A stretch of 64,000 nucleotides of DNA from Vitellaria paradoxa (GCA_019916065.1 CM034241.1:12561223-12625222); one strand, 5' to 3'; positions 12,297 to 24,671 are shown, counted from the first letter of the stretch. Numbers and translations are program-made. Notes: generated by a model from the letters alone, not told the origin.

Positions 12297-12609
12297 AAAT
12301 TTTTTCATCAGATCTGCAAATTTACTCAATCACATTAGCTTTTCTCGGAAATTCTTCTTAGATTTTGTTTTGCTTCTCTTCGATCACTTGAAATTGAAGC
12401 TCAACACCGGAGTTATTTTTTTTAATTTTGTAAAAAGTTTGAAGACTCTGATTTTTATTGGCCATGTTGGTTGTTTTCTTTGTTTTATTTGTGATGAATT
12501 TCTTTATTTGATCACAATTTCGTATCTGAATTCTTGAATTTTTTTATTGTAATTTTGCAGAATCCAAACAGTAGCGAAGCTTCTGCTGGTATTTTCGATC
12601 CCCTCACCC

Positions 12610-15600
12610 ATGAATTCCAGAAGGTTAGTTGATCCAATCTTCTTCTTCAATAGTATCTTTAATTCCTTATACTTGGCCAGCTCTTTTATCAAATTTACAC
12701 AATCTATAAACTTCTGTGATGAAGGTGGAGGGGCTCGATTATGTTTAGCGGGATCTGTTTATATTTTTCACATTTAGGTTTTAGCTTCCTATTTGAGATT
12801 AAAAAGGTCTCGTGCAACTAGTGGTATGCTTCAATTCAAATAGATATTATATATATATATATATATTTTGTCTCCTATAGTTTGGACCTATAATTTTAGT
12901 TGCCAACATGAAATAATTGCATCTTAGTTATTGTTTAAATATGGGAATTTGTCTGGGTGTGTGTTTTTATTTGGGTTTTTTTTTTTTTCGGTTGGGGGAG
13001 GTGTTGTTGTAGATTTGGGATTTGACAGTTCCAGTTACATGTCAATGGTGGATGAGATTCTGTGATGTGTATGGAACTCGCAAATTTTGTTTTCTAATTG
13101 TAGTTTCTTGATTTCAGCTCATTAGGCAAAAATCAAGAGCCATAGTCCTTGCATATATGGCTGCAATCTCAAATTTTTTTTTTTTTTTTTTTTGTAAGAA
13201 AAACCTAGGCATTTTGAAATATTTAGTTGGTCTATTTTTTATACTTTCTATATGGAGTTCTATTTTTTTTTTTGGAACTATTTTGATAATATTGTACAGT
13301 TCGGAGACTTAAAAATGCTGCATCCCTTAAATTGTTGGATGAACTAGATGTATGAATTTTGCATTACTTTACTTATTACTGCATTTGGCAACCCTGTCAG
13401 ATTACCGCCAATACAGTCAAGATTATTTTACTGTGTGTCCAGTGGTTTCATTCCATCTAACGTTTTTGTAATTTTGGCTTTACAATTTAACTCTTATGTT
13501 AAAGAATACTAATCACTGTGTGTCTAATGTGAATGTTAACAGCCTTTAATATGGGATTTGTTTTGTGGATTTTAGTCTTCATTGTATTATTCATCTATTA
13601 TTTTACTCCTGCTAATTGAATGCTGACATAAACTTTTTGTATTCTGTTATTCTTGCTACTTTAAGCTTAGGTTTGATTTTCCATTGCATCTCCTGTTATT
13701 GGCACAGCCTAATGCTGCATTTCTGCTTTGCATTTTGATTTGGAAGTGTCACTACCTCATCTCTCTCTCTCTCTCTCTCTGTGATTCTGCTATCAACTGC
13801 TTTCTTGCTATCCATGGGTCCTATGTTGACCTGGTATCCACCCACACATGTCAAATGCATAGCCAACTATGATTGTTCAAACTTATCTTTTGTGACAATA
13901 TGCATACTTTGCAAGTCTAAAAGGCTAAAAAAGTCGATTACACTCTAGAGAATTACCATGTTTGGTATGTTAAGGAATAAGGATGAGATTTATGTTTTCA
14001 TGACTATATTTGGGTTTCCATTAGTGCGTCTCAGTTCCTTACGGAATGGAATTGACAATTCTGGTCTTCTAGTTGGGAACCCATAATTCCGTAAGATGCA
14101 TGAACTTCAAGTTCCAGACCGAAGAGCATAATTCCTTGACTCAAGAATTGACTGTTCTATTCCTGATTTCAAAGGCGTACCAAATGTAGCTTTTACTTTA
14201 TGTAGGGTACAATTATTACCCTCACACTTGTGACTTGCATTCTTTACAATTTGTAATCCACTCTCTCTGGCACTTCTAATTAATATTTTGTTAATGTAGG
14301 GACTACCGTAACAACAGAACTGCATTATTTGATGGCATTGAAGAGGGTGGTATCAGGGCCTCATCATCTTACTCTTCCCATGAGATTGATGAGCATGATA
14401 ATGATAGAGCAATGGATGGGTTGCAAGATAGAGTCAATATGCTGAAGAGAGTAAGTTCTATCTTGGTCAGGAACTATGTGGTTTATGCAATTGTGGAATT
14501 ATTTTTGGCAGAAGTGTATTTACTTGGTTTATTGTCACCATTCTAAAAAGTTCCCTTTGTTTTGGATGCTGAGTTCATCCTCTGTTCGATTTCTAAGAAG
14601 GTGCTTCAAAAGAGGAGATTTTAGAATCTTACAAGTATACAAGCTTGGGAAGGTCATTCTTATAAAAAGAAGACTATAAGTTTGCGATGCCCAAAAAAAA
14701 TATAAATAAATAAAATAAAATTGAAGTTTGGGATGCTTTTTGAAAACCAGGCTAACGAACACCTCTACATGCACAAAACCCCTCCACATCAGCTGCATCA
14801 ATTGGCCAAACCCGCCCCTTCTTGGTCTTGGAATACCCATCTTCGTCCTTTCTCCCCTGCCCTGCTTCTTTACCTCTTGAGAATTTCCAAACACAGTGGT
14901 TCAACCTCATTGTCTTCCCCAGCCTTCTGGCTCACATCTAAGCTCCTCATTACTGCATCAAAGCTTCCTGAAGATATGAAAAAATTGGAGAAGGTGGCAA
15001 AGAAATGGAGAGATGAGGAGAATAGGAAGCAATGCTCCTTGCTAGCAACCCTCCGTGCTTCTCATCCCCATAGAAAATTGAAGACTCCTGCATACCTGGT
15101 CTATTCAACGACTCCAAACCTAACAAGGCAATGCTTTCATGGAGAGTTACCTCTCCCTCTGTTCTTCAACGGAGTTTGCAGCTATAAAAGGCTTTCTATT
15201 AACACCCTTGGGTTGCCATGCTGAAGGATTGGAGACAGAAACCTTCAAGGCTTTAAGATGAGACTAGGGCCTATCCAAAGCAATAGACCCTTGAGAACTA
15301 GGCCCACCACTTCCTATAAATTCTGAAGCCCTTGGCCCAACCCTCCCTTTTCAATTACCTAGCTCCTCCTTTTCAATGGGCTCACTGCTCAAAGGCCTAG
15401 AAGTGTTATAAGTATGCAACCTACCAGGTACTGCTCCCCAACCTAGATCCATCTTTGGATTAATAAAAGGACCTGAACCCGGATCCGAACAAAAGGATTC
15501 ATCTGGAATTGCACAGTTGTCCCCCAGTTTTCTTGCCAATTCAAAATTAGGTTCTGTACTGCTCTTGCTCCCACTCCCGCTCCCGCTCCCACCCACTCCC

Positions 15601-18600
15601 ATTCCCACGCACCTGCTTGCTATTGGTCGCACGTACCACTGTCTTCTCCAACCTTGGCTGCCTACATCTCCCTTCTTTTTGCACAAACAACGTCAAAACA
15701 ATTGAAGTTTGTACTCCAATCAAATGGGCACCTTGTACGAACCTTTCCAAAGTTTGGTGAAGCTGTTGCTGGAATTATGCTACCATTACTACTATCCCTC
15801 AATCGTGCCCATCTGAAGTGAGTTCTCTTTGTACTGTTGTCCATGTGATGAACCCTATGCACGCATCTCCAATTTCCTTTTGTACACTATTATTGCACAA
15901 GTGAATTGGCAATCCAACCAGCCTTATCCACACTCTTCTGGTTCCCACACCCTCCTCATGCAACAGCCCTATTCCTTCCATGAATCCACTTACAATTGTT
16001 CCCCTTTGAAGAATGTTTGTTGGAGATGAATATTAGCTGCAAACTTTGTTGAAGGCAAATGAAAAGAAACCGTGTTTCCCCCAACTAGTTGACCTCCACC
16101 TCTCTCAACATTCCCCACTACTTATCAACCCAGTTCGTCACCTTTCCCACCTCTAGCCTCAAGGCATTAGCTCCCCCAAATCTCCCAATCAAGCACTTGT
16201 TGAAAGCTTTGCTCCAGGCAACATCCACCACACATTCCTTTTGTTTCAGATTTTTTCTTACCATTAGTTTAACTGGTTGCCATGGCTTTATTCTGGCTAC
16301 TTGGAGGGAAGTCGTCCTCACTAGTTGCGTGTCAGCACTTGGGTCACACTCTCTCAACTTCGTGGCTTGGACCGCTTGGTCCCCCTAACCTCCTCCTTCC
16401 ACCATTTCTGGCATCACTGTTGGTGCTTGCTTAACTGGGAAAACACCCTAATCTCCACCATGATTCAAAGTCGTGGTTGTAGCTATCGTATCGGTCTTAG
16501 ATTTTTTTTTATGCAGTCGTGTTGCATTATTAGGTGATACACAACTTTTTCCAGTTTTAAGCTTAAAAGAATTCCCCCAAAAAAATGAAAATTTTGTAAA
16601 AATTATAAATCATAAAATTAAAGTATTACATAACCAAATACATGGTAACTATTTTATTAAATCTTAGATAAACTACTTATAACATGTGAATGACCTATTT
16701 TACTTAATTTAATACAAATTCAAAAACAAAAACTTTGTACTTTAATAATAATGATTCATAAAAAAATATTACAAAGTTATTTAGTAATGAATGTTACAAA
16801 ATTATATTTTCATAATTTGTTTCATCAAAAATAATTATAAAATTATTGAACAATGGCTAACTGTGTTTAATGACAAAATATTATTAACTGAACTCCTTAA
16901 ATAATTGAATTTTGTTTTTAATATAATGATCCATTTTAAAAATTGAAAAAAGAAATCTCATAAGGCCCTTTAAAAGGGGGGTTGGAGGGGGGGGGGACAA
17001 AAAAACAAAAGAGATGTGACCATGGATCACCAGACCAGACCAAAGTGAGGGAAACAAAACTTTGAAGTGCTGCAACAATGGCAATGGTCACATAGCAACG
17101 AGGCTGCAATGCAGTGAGACTTCATCAGCGAATGCGATGGGACTGATAAGATGAACCAGGTCTATGGTTGCAAATCTTCAACTGTGATTACAAAGACAAA
17201 CCACAAAATCACAAACACCAGTGACGCGATTTCAAAGGTCCAGATCTGAAGCAGCTGAGTTTACGATTGAGATTTGCAAAGATCAGTTCTCTGTTTTCTC
17301 TCATTTAGATCTAAAATAGTTTGGGTTAAATGCCTCCTCTCCCCCACCCGCTCCCTATTTTTTTTTTTAATATTTTTCTCACTAATATATTATCCATCTT
17401 GCCGATATATCGCTGCTATGTTTCCACGTATCGGCAAGATAGCAGTGTGTCTCAGCCAATACAAGAGTTAAACACTCTCGGCGAGATTCTTCGACAGAGC
17501 CTGATATCTCAGCATGCCTCCCTCAATGGCGACCCGTGACGCCGATATCTCAGTGGTCTCAGTGGATATTACGAACCATGATCTCCACCTAAGTCATCCT
17601 CTTCGCATCCTACTTGAAACTGCCATACTCTTACCTTTCTCTTGTCAGCTCAGCTGATATTTCCCCTCTTTCTCTTATCAACTCCATCTAAAACTCTAGC
17701 GATCCAACCCACTTATTCCCCCAACCATAGGATCGTCTCTGCAGCATCCTTCCCCTTTCCACAGCTAAAACCATGTCATAGAGCTCGTCAGCTTTCACAT
17801 CCATTTTTCATTGACTCCCTCTGGAATATTCTCTTCGCTGGAAAGCTTCTCATCTTGCATGCATTCACTTGGATGCTGTTAGTAGTTAACTGGATTAACT
17901 GGATCTAAAGGGAGGAGTGCCAATATACTGAATTTGTAGGAGGATAGTAAAGTTAATTGGTGTTTTCTCTAATAATTTCTTTCCTTTGAACAATAAGAAG
18001 TTTTTATGGTGCAAACTTTCACTATACCATCCTTTTGTAACTCAGCATCAGGTGAAAGGTTTCTTCTAGTTCTCATTCTTCTCCTTAGATTAATCTGCAT
18101 GGGGATGAAGCAGACTAATGTTGGTCTGTTGTGTTTACGTGGTGGTGCACTTTATTGTAGGTAGTTGAACCCATGTTATACAGACTATTAAATGTATGAA
18201 ATAACCATGTTGGATGGTCAGCCTTTGGATGAAGGTTGGAATGTATTCAACTTATTTAGTTGGGTGTTCGCTCAAAATGCGTGTTCATTAATTTGAATTT
18301 ACCAAATAACTATCCATAGAACTCCCATAATACATATGAAATGAAATACTTGACGATATCTTGTAAACATTCTTTTATTGCAGAAGATAAGTACATTTAA
18401 AAATATGATTTTTATTTTTATTTTTCCAGTGTCCCCTATATGTGAACATGAGAATTAGATAAATCCAGCAAGTCAGACACAAATCCGCATCGAATACCCA
18501 TAACTAATCTGTGTAACGTAGTTTACAACATATTAGCCGCTGAATTTGAAACATGGTTATATTTAAAATTTTAGTTGAAGCCAACTTCAGCGGCACATGC

Positions 18601-19451
18601 ATTTAATAACATAGAAAGAAATGCATCCTCAATATTCTCTGAGCTTCGTGCATCCTGAATTACTCACAGGCAAGTATTAATTTGCAATACCTTGACAGTT
18701 GACAGGTGATATACATGAGGAAGTGGAAAGTCATAATCATATGCTGGACCGAATGGTGTGTAAGCTGCAATCACGAAGCACTAATCCTCTATTAGTATCA
18801 ATTTTACTATATTATTAGTACTTTTTTGAATAAAAAATATTATTATTTAGGTAAATTATATTTTGCATGTAAGTTTGTTTATCAAATCCCAGATCCCAGT
18901 CTGACCATTTAGTTGTAACAATTAAGGCCTTTAATTTGTTATAATGTTAATCCTTCATGAATTTAGTTAATAAATCTCTCATTAAATGGGCCACGTGGCT
19001 TTTTATTAATGGCTCATGTGGCCATTTAACATGTGGTTATCTAATGAAGGGTTAACATTATAACAATTTAAAATTTCAAACCCTTAATTGTTACAATTTA
19101 GGTTCCATTTGGAATTCTAAAAATCGTTGAAAAATACTGAAAATCTCTAAAAATTTTTCACTTTTAATCTTACTGTACGAATTACAAACTCACAACTTTT
19201 ATCAAATTTTATACTTTTTTTTCCCTCCAAAACCCCCCTTAGTAGTCAGCCCCTGAATAGGATTTGGTCAAAAAACTCAGGAGTGCAGACTATAATTTGC
19301 ACTATTATTTATTACTATTGTTGTGATAATGAGGATGGAATGCTTATTTTGTCATCCAGGGCAATGATATGGATTCATCAAGGGGGATTCTGTCTGGAAC
19401 CATGGATAAATTCAAGATGGTATCTAAACTAGATTCTCTTTACTTTTAGTT

Positions 19452-19493
<42 letters not shown>

Positions 19494-19673
19494 GCTCATA
19501 TTTCCAGCGTTGGCTATTCCTTTTCAATTTTCTTAGTTCCAATGCTGCATCACTTGCTGAATCAAGATCTTTATTTTCTTTAGGTATTTGAGAACAAATC
19601 CAGCAGGAGCATGTTTACACTTGTAGCAGCTTTTGTGGTCCTTTTTTTGATAGTATACTATCTTACTAGGTAA
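12610..19673 (+). CDS. BET1-like Qc-SNARE (BET11/BET12, Bs14 type)
   Basis: Five coding exons splice to a 123-aa protein: 12610-12623, 14300-14450, 18699-18755, 19360-19419 and 19584-19673 (TAA 19671-19673). All junctions are GT-AG and the phases agree. The protein starts MNSRRDYRNN, then TALFDGIEEGGIRASSSY, a SNARE heptad region (about residues 33-95, including GLQDRVNMLKR, GDIHEEVESHN, GNDMDSSRGILSGTMD) and a C-terminal membrane anchor (about 104-121) ending YYLTR. The length and tail-anchored layout match the plant BET11/BET12 family, which acts in ER-Golgi vesicle fusion. Exon 1 contributes only 14 coding bases, but its ATG is the only start that splices in frame to the conserved DYRNN segment. 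Oddities are a 4.2-kb second intron holding a reversed LINE relic, and His at residue 69 where the family usually has Arg. Confidence 0.93.
14690..16360 (-). pseudogene. LINE ORF1 relic with DUF4283 domain, antisense in SNARE intron 2
   Basis: On the minus strand, frames interrupted by stops read AFNKCLIGRFGG and VGKVTNWVDK (about 16,230-16,120), then VWIRLVGLPIHLCNNSV and KEIGDACIGFI (about 15,940-15,860). This is the DUF4283 pattern of plant L1-type ORF1 proteins (first half with a W, second half GLPLHLW-like). Downstream on the minus strand there is low-complexity Gly/Ser coding sequence (GGSGSGSGSKSS) but no endonuclease or RT. Several stops and frameshifts break it. Its base composition is richer in G+C than the flanks. 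A stand-alone DUF4283 pseudogene is the alternative. Confidence 0.6.
16361..18698. other. Rest of SNARE intron 2
   Basis: Non-coding intron sequence. It holds a poly-G run near 16,988-16,997, a CT/C-rich patch near 17,335-17,350, a perfect 12-bp hairpin (17396-17440) and no exon that would extend the SNARE protein. 17,000-17,900 is less AT-rich and could be the 5' part of the reversed LINE, but I found no recognisable protein there. Confidence 0.5.
17396..17440. repeat. Perfect 12-bp inverted repeat with 21-base loop
   Basis: ATCTTGCCGATA at 17396-17407 pairs exactly with TATCGGCAAGAT at 17429-17440. It lies inside intron 2 of the SNARE gene next to a T-run. No rho-independent terminator meaning applies in a plant; it is recorded as structure only. 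Confidence 0.85.
19101..19238. mobile_element. MITE, PIF/Harbinger-like, TTA target duplication
   Basis: A 138-bp element in SNARE intron 3. It begins GGTTCCATTTGG and ends CCAAAACCCCCC, flanked by TTA at 19098-19100 and 19239-19241. Internal words (CTGTACGAATTACAAACTCACA) recur in similar elements at 30060 and 52349. The three-base T-W-A duplication points to the PIF/Harbinger superfamily. There is no coding capacity. Confidence 0.65.
19449..19493 (+). repeat. (TC)n(AC)n microsatellite
   Basis: A TC run followed directly by an AC run, within the intron between SNARE exons 4 and 5. Confidence 0.85.
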
Positions 19674-19994
19674 TTAGTCTCCTGTTGAATTTGAGTATCC
19701 GTTACTTCTGTATGCTTTGGACCGGGAAAAGAGTGTTTCACTTCGCACTCTTTCAAGTGTAAGAAGATGTTCTGGAATGCAATTTTTGTGTAAAGATACC
19801 TCGGTTGGGATATCGACATTTGGATGTGGAATGGGAATATTTGGACATTTCTATTGGAAACATTGCGCTCTTCTACAATGTTTTAAAAAATTCATATTGA
19901 TCCCGCCGATTGGGCTGATAAATTTGTAACTTCGTTTCAAAAATAGTATGCTTCATGGTCAGAACACGTCGTGACAAAATAATCCGCCTAAATC
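19674..19994 (+). other. Probable 3' UTR and downstream flank of the SNARE gene
   Basis: Non-coding sequence after the TAA at 19671-19673. No clear polyadenylation signal can be singled out. Confidence 0.4.
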
Positions 19995-20590
19995 CCTAAA
20001 ACTTTTTGAAAGGTGAAATAAAATATATTAAATAAAATAAACTGTCAATGTACAACTACACGGGGTATTCCTCCGGTCAAAGATAAATAATACTCTCATA
20101 TTCAGAGGCATATTCCTAGATCTCATTAAATAAATAACATTAACTAATTCAAATCAAACAAACATAAATCAACCTAATCACCAACCAGTGATGGAGAAAG
20201 TTATCAACATTGAATCAAATGAAGATTTAGAACATCTTGGGAAGACCGTGCTATCCATTAATCTCAGTCGAACCAAGTCTATAATCATTGTTATCATTGT
20301 GAGCTCATTCTTAGGAGTTTCACCGTGATACCGTGAGTTCTTTTATTTCTAGATCTAATATACAGTAGCAGCGAAAGAGAGTTTTCTAATGGTAGCCAGT
20401 AAGAGGATCCTTTGAGTGTAGAACATGCCCAAGACCAACTATCTAACCAAAATAAAAAAAAGGCTGAAGATCACATTTGTCAAAAATTGCCTTCTAAATC
20501 TAAAAAAGAAAGGAACCAAAGAACAAGTGATCATGATTCTCAACATTATCCCCACAAATATGACAGTGCATATGCAAGCCCTTTAGGTTG
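19995..20590 (-). mobile_element. LINE 3' fragment with zf-RVT remnant
   Basis: On the minus strand, near 20,580-20,520, a frame reads HCHICGDNVENHDHLFF. This fits the zinc-binding region (zf-RVT, C-x2-C followed by DHLFF) that follows the reverse transcriptase in plant L1-type LINEs. The fragment then runs without an intact frame to a weak A-rich end near 19,995 (CCTTTCAAAAAG on the minus strand), just downstream of the SNARE gene. It is heavily decayed. Confidence 0.6.
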
Positions 20591-20620
20591 ATATTGAACT
20601 GGCCGATTTACTATTCTTAT

Positions 20621-20674
20621 AAATTGAAGTTATTACCTTTCAAAATAAATAAATAAATAAATTGAAGTTATTAC
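20621..20674. repeat. 16-bp direct repeat flanking CTTTCAAAATAAATAAATAAAT
   Basis: AAATTGAAGTTATTAC occurs at 20621-20636 and 20659-20674. The 22 bases between them look like the last bases of a LINE 3' end plus an A-rich tail. This could be an extremely truncated LINE insertion with its target duplication, or plain slippage. Confidence 0.6.
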
Positions 20675-20873
20675 TTCATTATTTTTATAAATTAAAATAC
20701 TATTCCTATAAATTATACCCACGTTCTAGAGACAATTGTAAAACTAATATTGAATTGTTTATGTAAGACTAATATTTTTCAACTATTAATTATATTTATG
20801 TACTATATCTAATTTATTTATGGCATCATAGTTTCAGTTTTGATTGATGTTGACTTAATTATTTTTTCGATTC

Positions 20874-21263
20874 GAGGTCGTTTTGGAGTATGAAAAAAAA
20901 AATAAAAGTTAATAAAAGTGAAATTTTTTGAAATTTAGAGTGTAAAAAGTTTTTGAAATGATTATTAGATGTTTGTGTTTAATTTGATATAAATTTGTTA
21001 AAAATTATATAAAGTGACGTGTGGCAAAATTTTAGTGGAAAATTTTAAAAACTTTTAAAGTTTTGTGAAATTATTTGGTATAAATATCAGTTCAAGTTTA
21101 TAAAAAATCTGTCAAAATCTGTTGGAACATACTATAGTGGTTTGTTCTAACAGGTTTCGATAAATTTAAAAAAAAAAAGTTAAAATATTTTGGAGTTTGA
21201 AAAAGTTGGAATTTTTGAAATTTTTAAAATTCTTTGAACTTAGTTGGAGTTTCAAACGACCTC
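20874..21263. mobile_element. Short terminal-inverted-repeat element (unassigned)
   Basis: GAGGTCGTTT at 20874-20883 is an exact reverse complement of AAACGACCTC at 21254-21263. The 390 bp between are AT-rich and non-coding. I see no convincing target duplication. It is possibly a relative of the other TTTGG-ended elements here. Confidence 0.5.
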
Positions 21264-22709
21264 TCACGTAATGATTTGGGTTTCACACTAATATGATATT
21301 TCATCCTACATTTTTGCACTAAGTTAGTTTTGGGAAACAATTGAAATTGTCTGTAACCTAGGGGTGTTTGGAGGCCAAATTTTTAACAAAAAAATTACTG
21401 GCTTTTGATTCTTAAATGCTTGACAAACCACTAACTTTTCATCATTTTTCTTCTTAGTTACGGTAACTTCTTAATTCAAAAATTATCAAAAGTTGCTCAA
21501 AGTTGTTAAAATTTGTCAAAAGTTGTCAAAATTTATCAAAAGTTGTCAAACATTTTACAAATGCCTAAAAGTTGCCAAAAAATAACTAAAAATTGTTAAA
21601 AATTACTACTTGTTTCGTCAAACACACCACATCAAACATACCAAAATTTGTAACTAGCAACTTTTAGTAAAAAAAAAAATCAAAAGTTGCTAAAAATTGT
21701 GCATTCAAATGTCCCCTAAAAAACAATATGGGGTTAGGAGTATAGATACAATTTAGTGATTTAAAAAAATGATAGAAACATAATCATAATGTAATAAAGA
21801 GATATAATTTTTATTGGTTATATATATAAATATAACTATTTTTATAATTTAATACGTAATTCAAGATACAAAACATAAAATACAAGGTAGAATAAGAATA
21901 GCAAAAAAATATCCTTGAATACCACACAAATATGTGGTACCCATTCATCCTAAGTTTTGGTGAATGTAACCTCCCACTTTCTATCATGTAAAAGCTGGAC
22001 ATTCATATTAGGTCATCTTATTGTATAAGGCAAAAGGAAATAAAATAGATATAAGAGTAAAAAAGATGAGGAGGCTTATTAGGGAGGGTGTTCAATTTTT
22101 TTCTCCCGCTAATTAGGGCCATATAATGGGCGGAGTTGATTCCCATTCACATTTTCTATTATCGAGTAAAGAGGGCAATCAAATTGGTTGAAGTCTCTAT
22201 AGAGCATTTATATCAAAGGCTCACTTTGTTGGGTATCCCTCCTGTTTGGAGTGGTCCAACCACAATTACCTGGCTCACTGGTCGATCTGGTACATGGTAA
22301 AGATACGAATTTGCAGTATAGTACCTTGGTCGGTACAATGTACGGGGAGTATACTTAACTGAAATGCTATTTTAGGTCGCAATTCACTTTAAATTTTTAT
22401 TTGCTTCGATGCGTAATAGTATTTACAATATGCATAATGTATATTATAAAATATGTACAAAGTGTTTAACAGCAATAATAAATATGGTAAAAGAAATTAT
22501 CTAAAGAATAAAACTTTACTTAACTCATTATGCTAATATCCAAAATGATTGTAAATAGTTTAGTCATTCCAAACGTCAAAAGAAATATACATGAAAACAA
22601 GTCTCAAGTATATATAAAAGATACTTAAAACACATCAATTGTTCTATGATAATCATTTTCTCTTATCTTTAGAACTGTTCCCTCTTGTAAAGTCGCAAAT
22701 ATGAGTCTG
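21264..22709. other. Intergenic AT-rich DNA
   Basis: No gene is supported. 21,360-21,715 begins GGGGTGTTTGG and ends CAAATGTCCCC, so it may be another short TIR element. It carries a tandem run of TTGTCAAAA-type words near 21,480-21,560. Confidence 0.45.
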
Positions 22710-23066
22710 CTATACTCTTGGACTACTAATTGGTGCCTTGTTTGAATTCAAAGGATATCGTGGGACAACTTGGGATTTTTCTCTCAAAACAGTTATTAGA
22801 TTATTATCTTCATCTGAATTTGAAAATTTAGAGTCAAGGGATTTCCACCTCAAGTCCTCCAATTTCGTAATAGAGTCATTCAAATAGGTGTGCTCTAGAT
22901 CAACATCCCATTTCCTAAAAAAGCCATCCTTATAACTCTGAGTAAAATGCAATTGGAGACATATATTAAAATGAATAAAAACCAATTTGTCTATTCTCGC
23001 AGGATTCAAATGGTTTCTCTTAACACTATAAATGAAAGAGTACGTGCTCCAGTTCCTTTCGACAAA
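22710..23066 (-). pseudogene. hAT transposase C-terminal fragment
   Basis: The minus-strand frame reads FVERNWSTYSFIYSVKR, NHLNPARIDKLVFIHFN and KWDVDLEHTY. This is the C-terminal dimerisation (Dimer_Tnp_hAT) region of plant hAT transposases. No zinc finger or catalytic core is present upstream (23,067 onward on the plus strand is AT-rich). The surviving 99-codon frame is open, but it is only the tail of a ~600-700-aa protein. Confidence 0.75.
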
Positions 23067-24630
23067 AGAAATAAATATTATATTATTTAGTTTAGGAAAT
23101 TAAATCAATTATATCATTTAATTATTTGTAATATATATTTTTAAATAAATTTAAATTGATTTAAGAAATAAAAATCTAGTTAGTTAAATTAATTTATGAT
23201 ATCTAAATCAGATCAATTATATTATTTAATTAATTGTGATATAAATATTTCAAATTTATAGTCTATTTACTTTAGAAAATTAAATTAAAAGAAGTTGTAC
23301 ATATATATTAGGAAGTTACAGAGTTTTTTCCTTTGATTTGAAAAAGAAATGGAAATTCATAGAGTCATTTTGTTTGAAACAAAAACATAAATTAATTATC
23401 CTAACTTGAAAAAATAAAAGGAAAGAAAATTGTAGTCTTTTTTGAACCAAATCTTGAGTTAAATATTAATGGAAGTTACAGATATATACTGGGAAGTTAC
23501 AAAGTTTATTATTTTAGTTTGATAAGTAAAGGAAATTCGAATAGTCTTTTTTGGTTGGATAAAAAATACAAATTAATTATTCTGACTTGAAAATTAAAAG
23601 GAATGAAGTTGTACAGTTGGACCAATTCTTGACCAAAATATGAAAGAGAGTTGTAGAGTCTCATTTGGGGCAACAAAGAGTCTATGATAGATATCCAATC
23701 AAAATTAGTCAGTGACGACTCTAAGCCTTAAAGGCGATGACTACAAATCAAAGATAGTGATGACGATGAAAGGTCACTGCGATGGCCCAGTCGACGACAA
23801 ATCTAAAGGCGACGACGATGAAGAGCGATTACGACAACAATGAAGGCTGACTGCAACAATGATAAAGGACAATGACTATTTCTTTCTCATATCTGGTACT
23901 CCTATTATAAAACTAGATCACTAATATCTGCGATTTGGATCACGAACGCACCCCATTTGGGATCACACAATTGGTTTGAGGGTCAGAAGGGGGCAAATTA
24001 GGTAGCTATGGATCCAACTTGTGGGCTAATGTTTTGGCTTAATATAGACTCCAAAAGGGCTACCCTAATTGTAAAAAGCATAGAGAAAACAACAAAGAAG
24101 AATTGTTGCCAAGAATAGTGAGAAACAATAGAAACTCGGTAAAAGGTTTTGTTGTGTAATTTTCATCAAACAAAGATTAGCGAGATTACACCGTTGGATC
24201 GAGCTGATTTTTGGATATAAATTTTGAAACTCATTTTTTTACAATTTGAACGGTGGAGATCGGAAATATAGACGTCCAGATTAGTCTATTTTGAGAAAAA
24301 ACTGGGACTACTAATTTAGGGAGTATTTTTTCCACTTGTTCTTATTTTCATTTGTTGTTACCAAGACTTTGTTCTTGAGGATAGTTGTGAAAATATAGTG
24401 ATGTATACCTCTAGTTATATCAAGAGAGAATTCATCAATTGTACCCATTAAGATAGTGGAAGAGATTTGGGCGTGTTACCTTATGGGTTTTTTTTACTCT
24501 TCTCATTGGAGGGTTTTTCCTACATTAAATTGTTGTGTTATAGATTCTCTAGCTCTTTAATGTTCTTTTGTAATTTTCACTGGGTTATTTGGAGAGTTGT
24601 TTATTTAGCTTCTGTTACACTGCTCCCATC
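23067..24630. other. Mostly AT-rich DNA leading into a copia element
   Basis: 23,700-23,870 has a purine-rich GACGATGAA-type triplet patch. 24,100-24,630 may contain the 5' LTR of the copia relic, because a primer-binding-site-like sequence follows at 24,636. I could not place the LTR start or find a second LTR. Confidence 0.4.
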
Positions 24631-24635
24631 AAAGT

Positions 24636-24647
24636 GGTCTCAGAGCT
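24636..24647 (+). promoter_or_regulatory. Retrotransposon primer binding site (initiator-Met tRNA type), variant
   Basis: TGGTCTCAGAGC differs by one base from the canonical plant PBS TGGTATCAGAGC and lies 25 bases before the gag start at 24672, as expected for a Ty1/copia element. Confidence 0.6.
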
Positions 24648-24671
24648 CTTGGTTTTGATTTGGGTGCAAAC

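Noticed and set aside
14721..15224. 167-codon open frame on the plus strand in the SNARE intron
   Set aside because: It overlaps the antisense LINE-like relic and has no recognisable domain; the coding signal (DUF4283) is on the minus strand.
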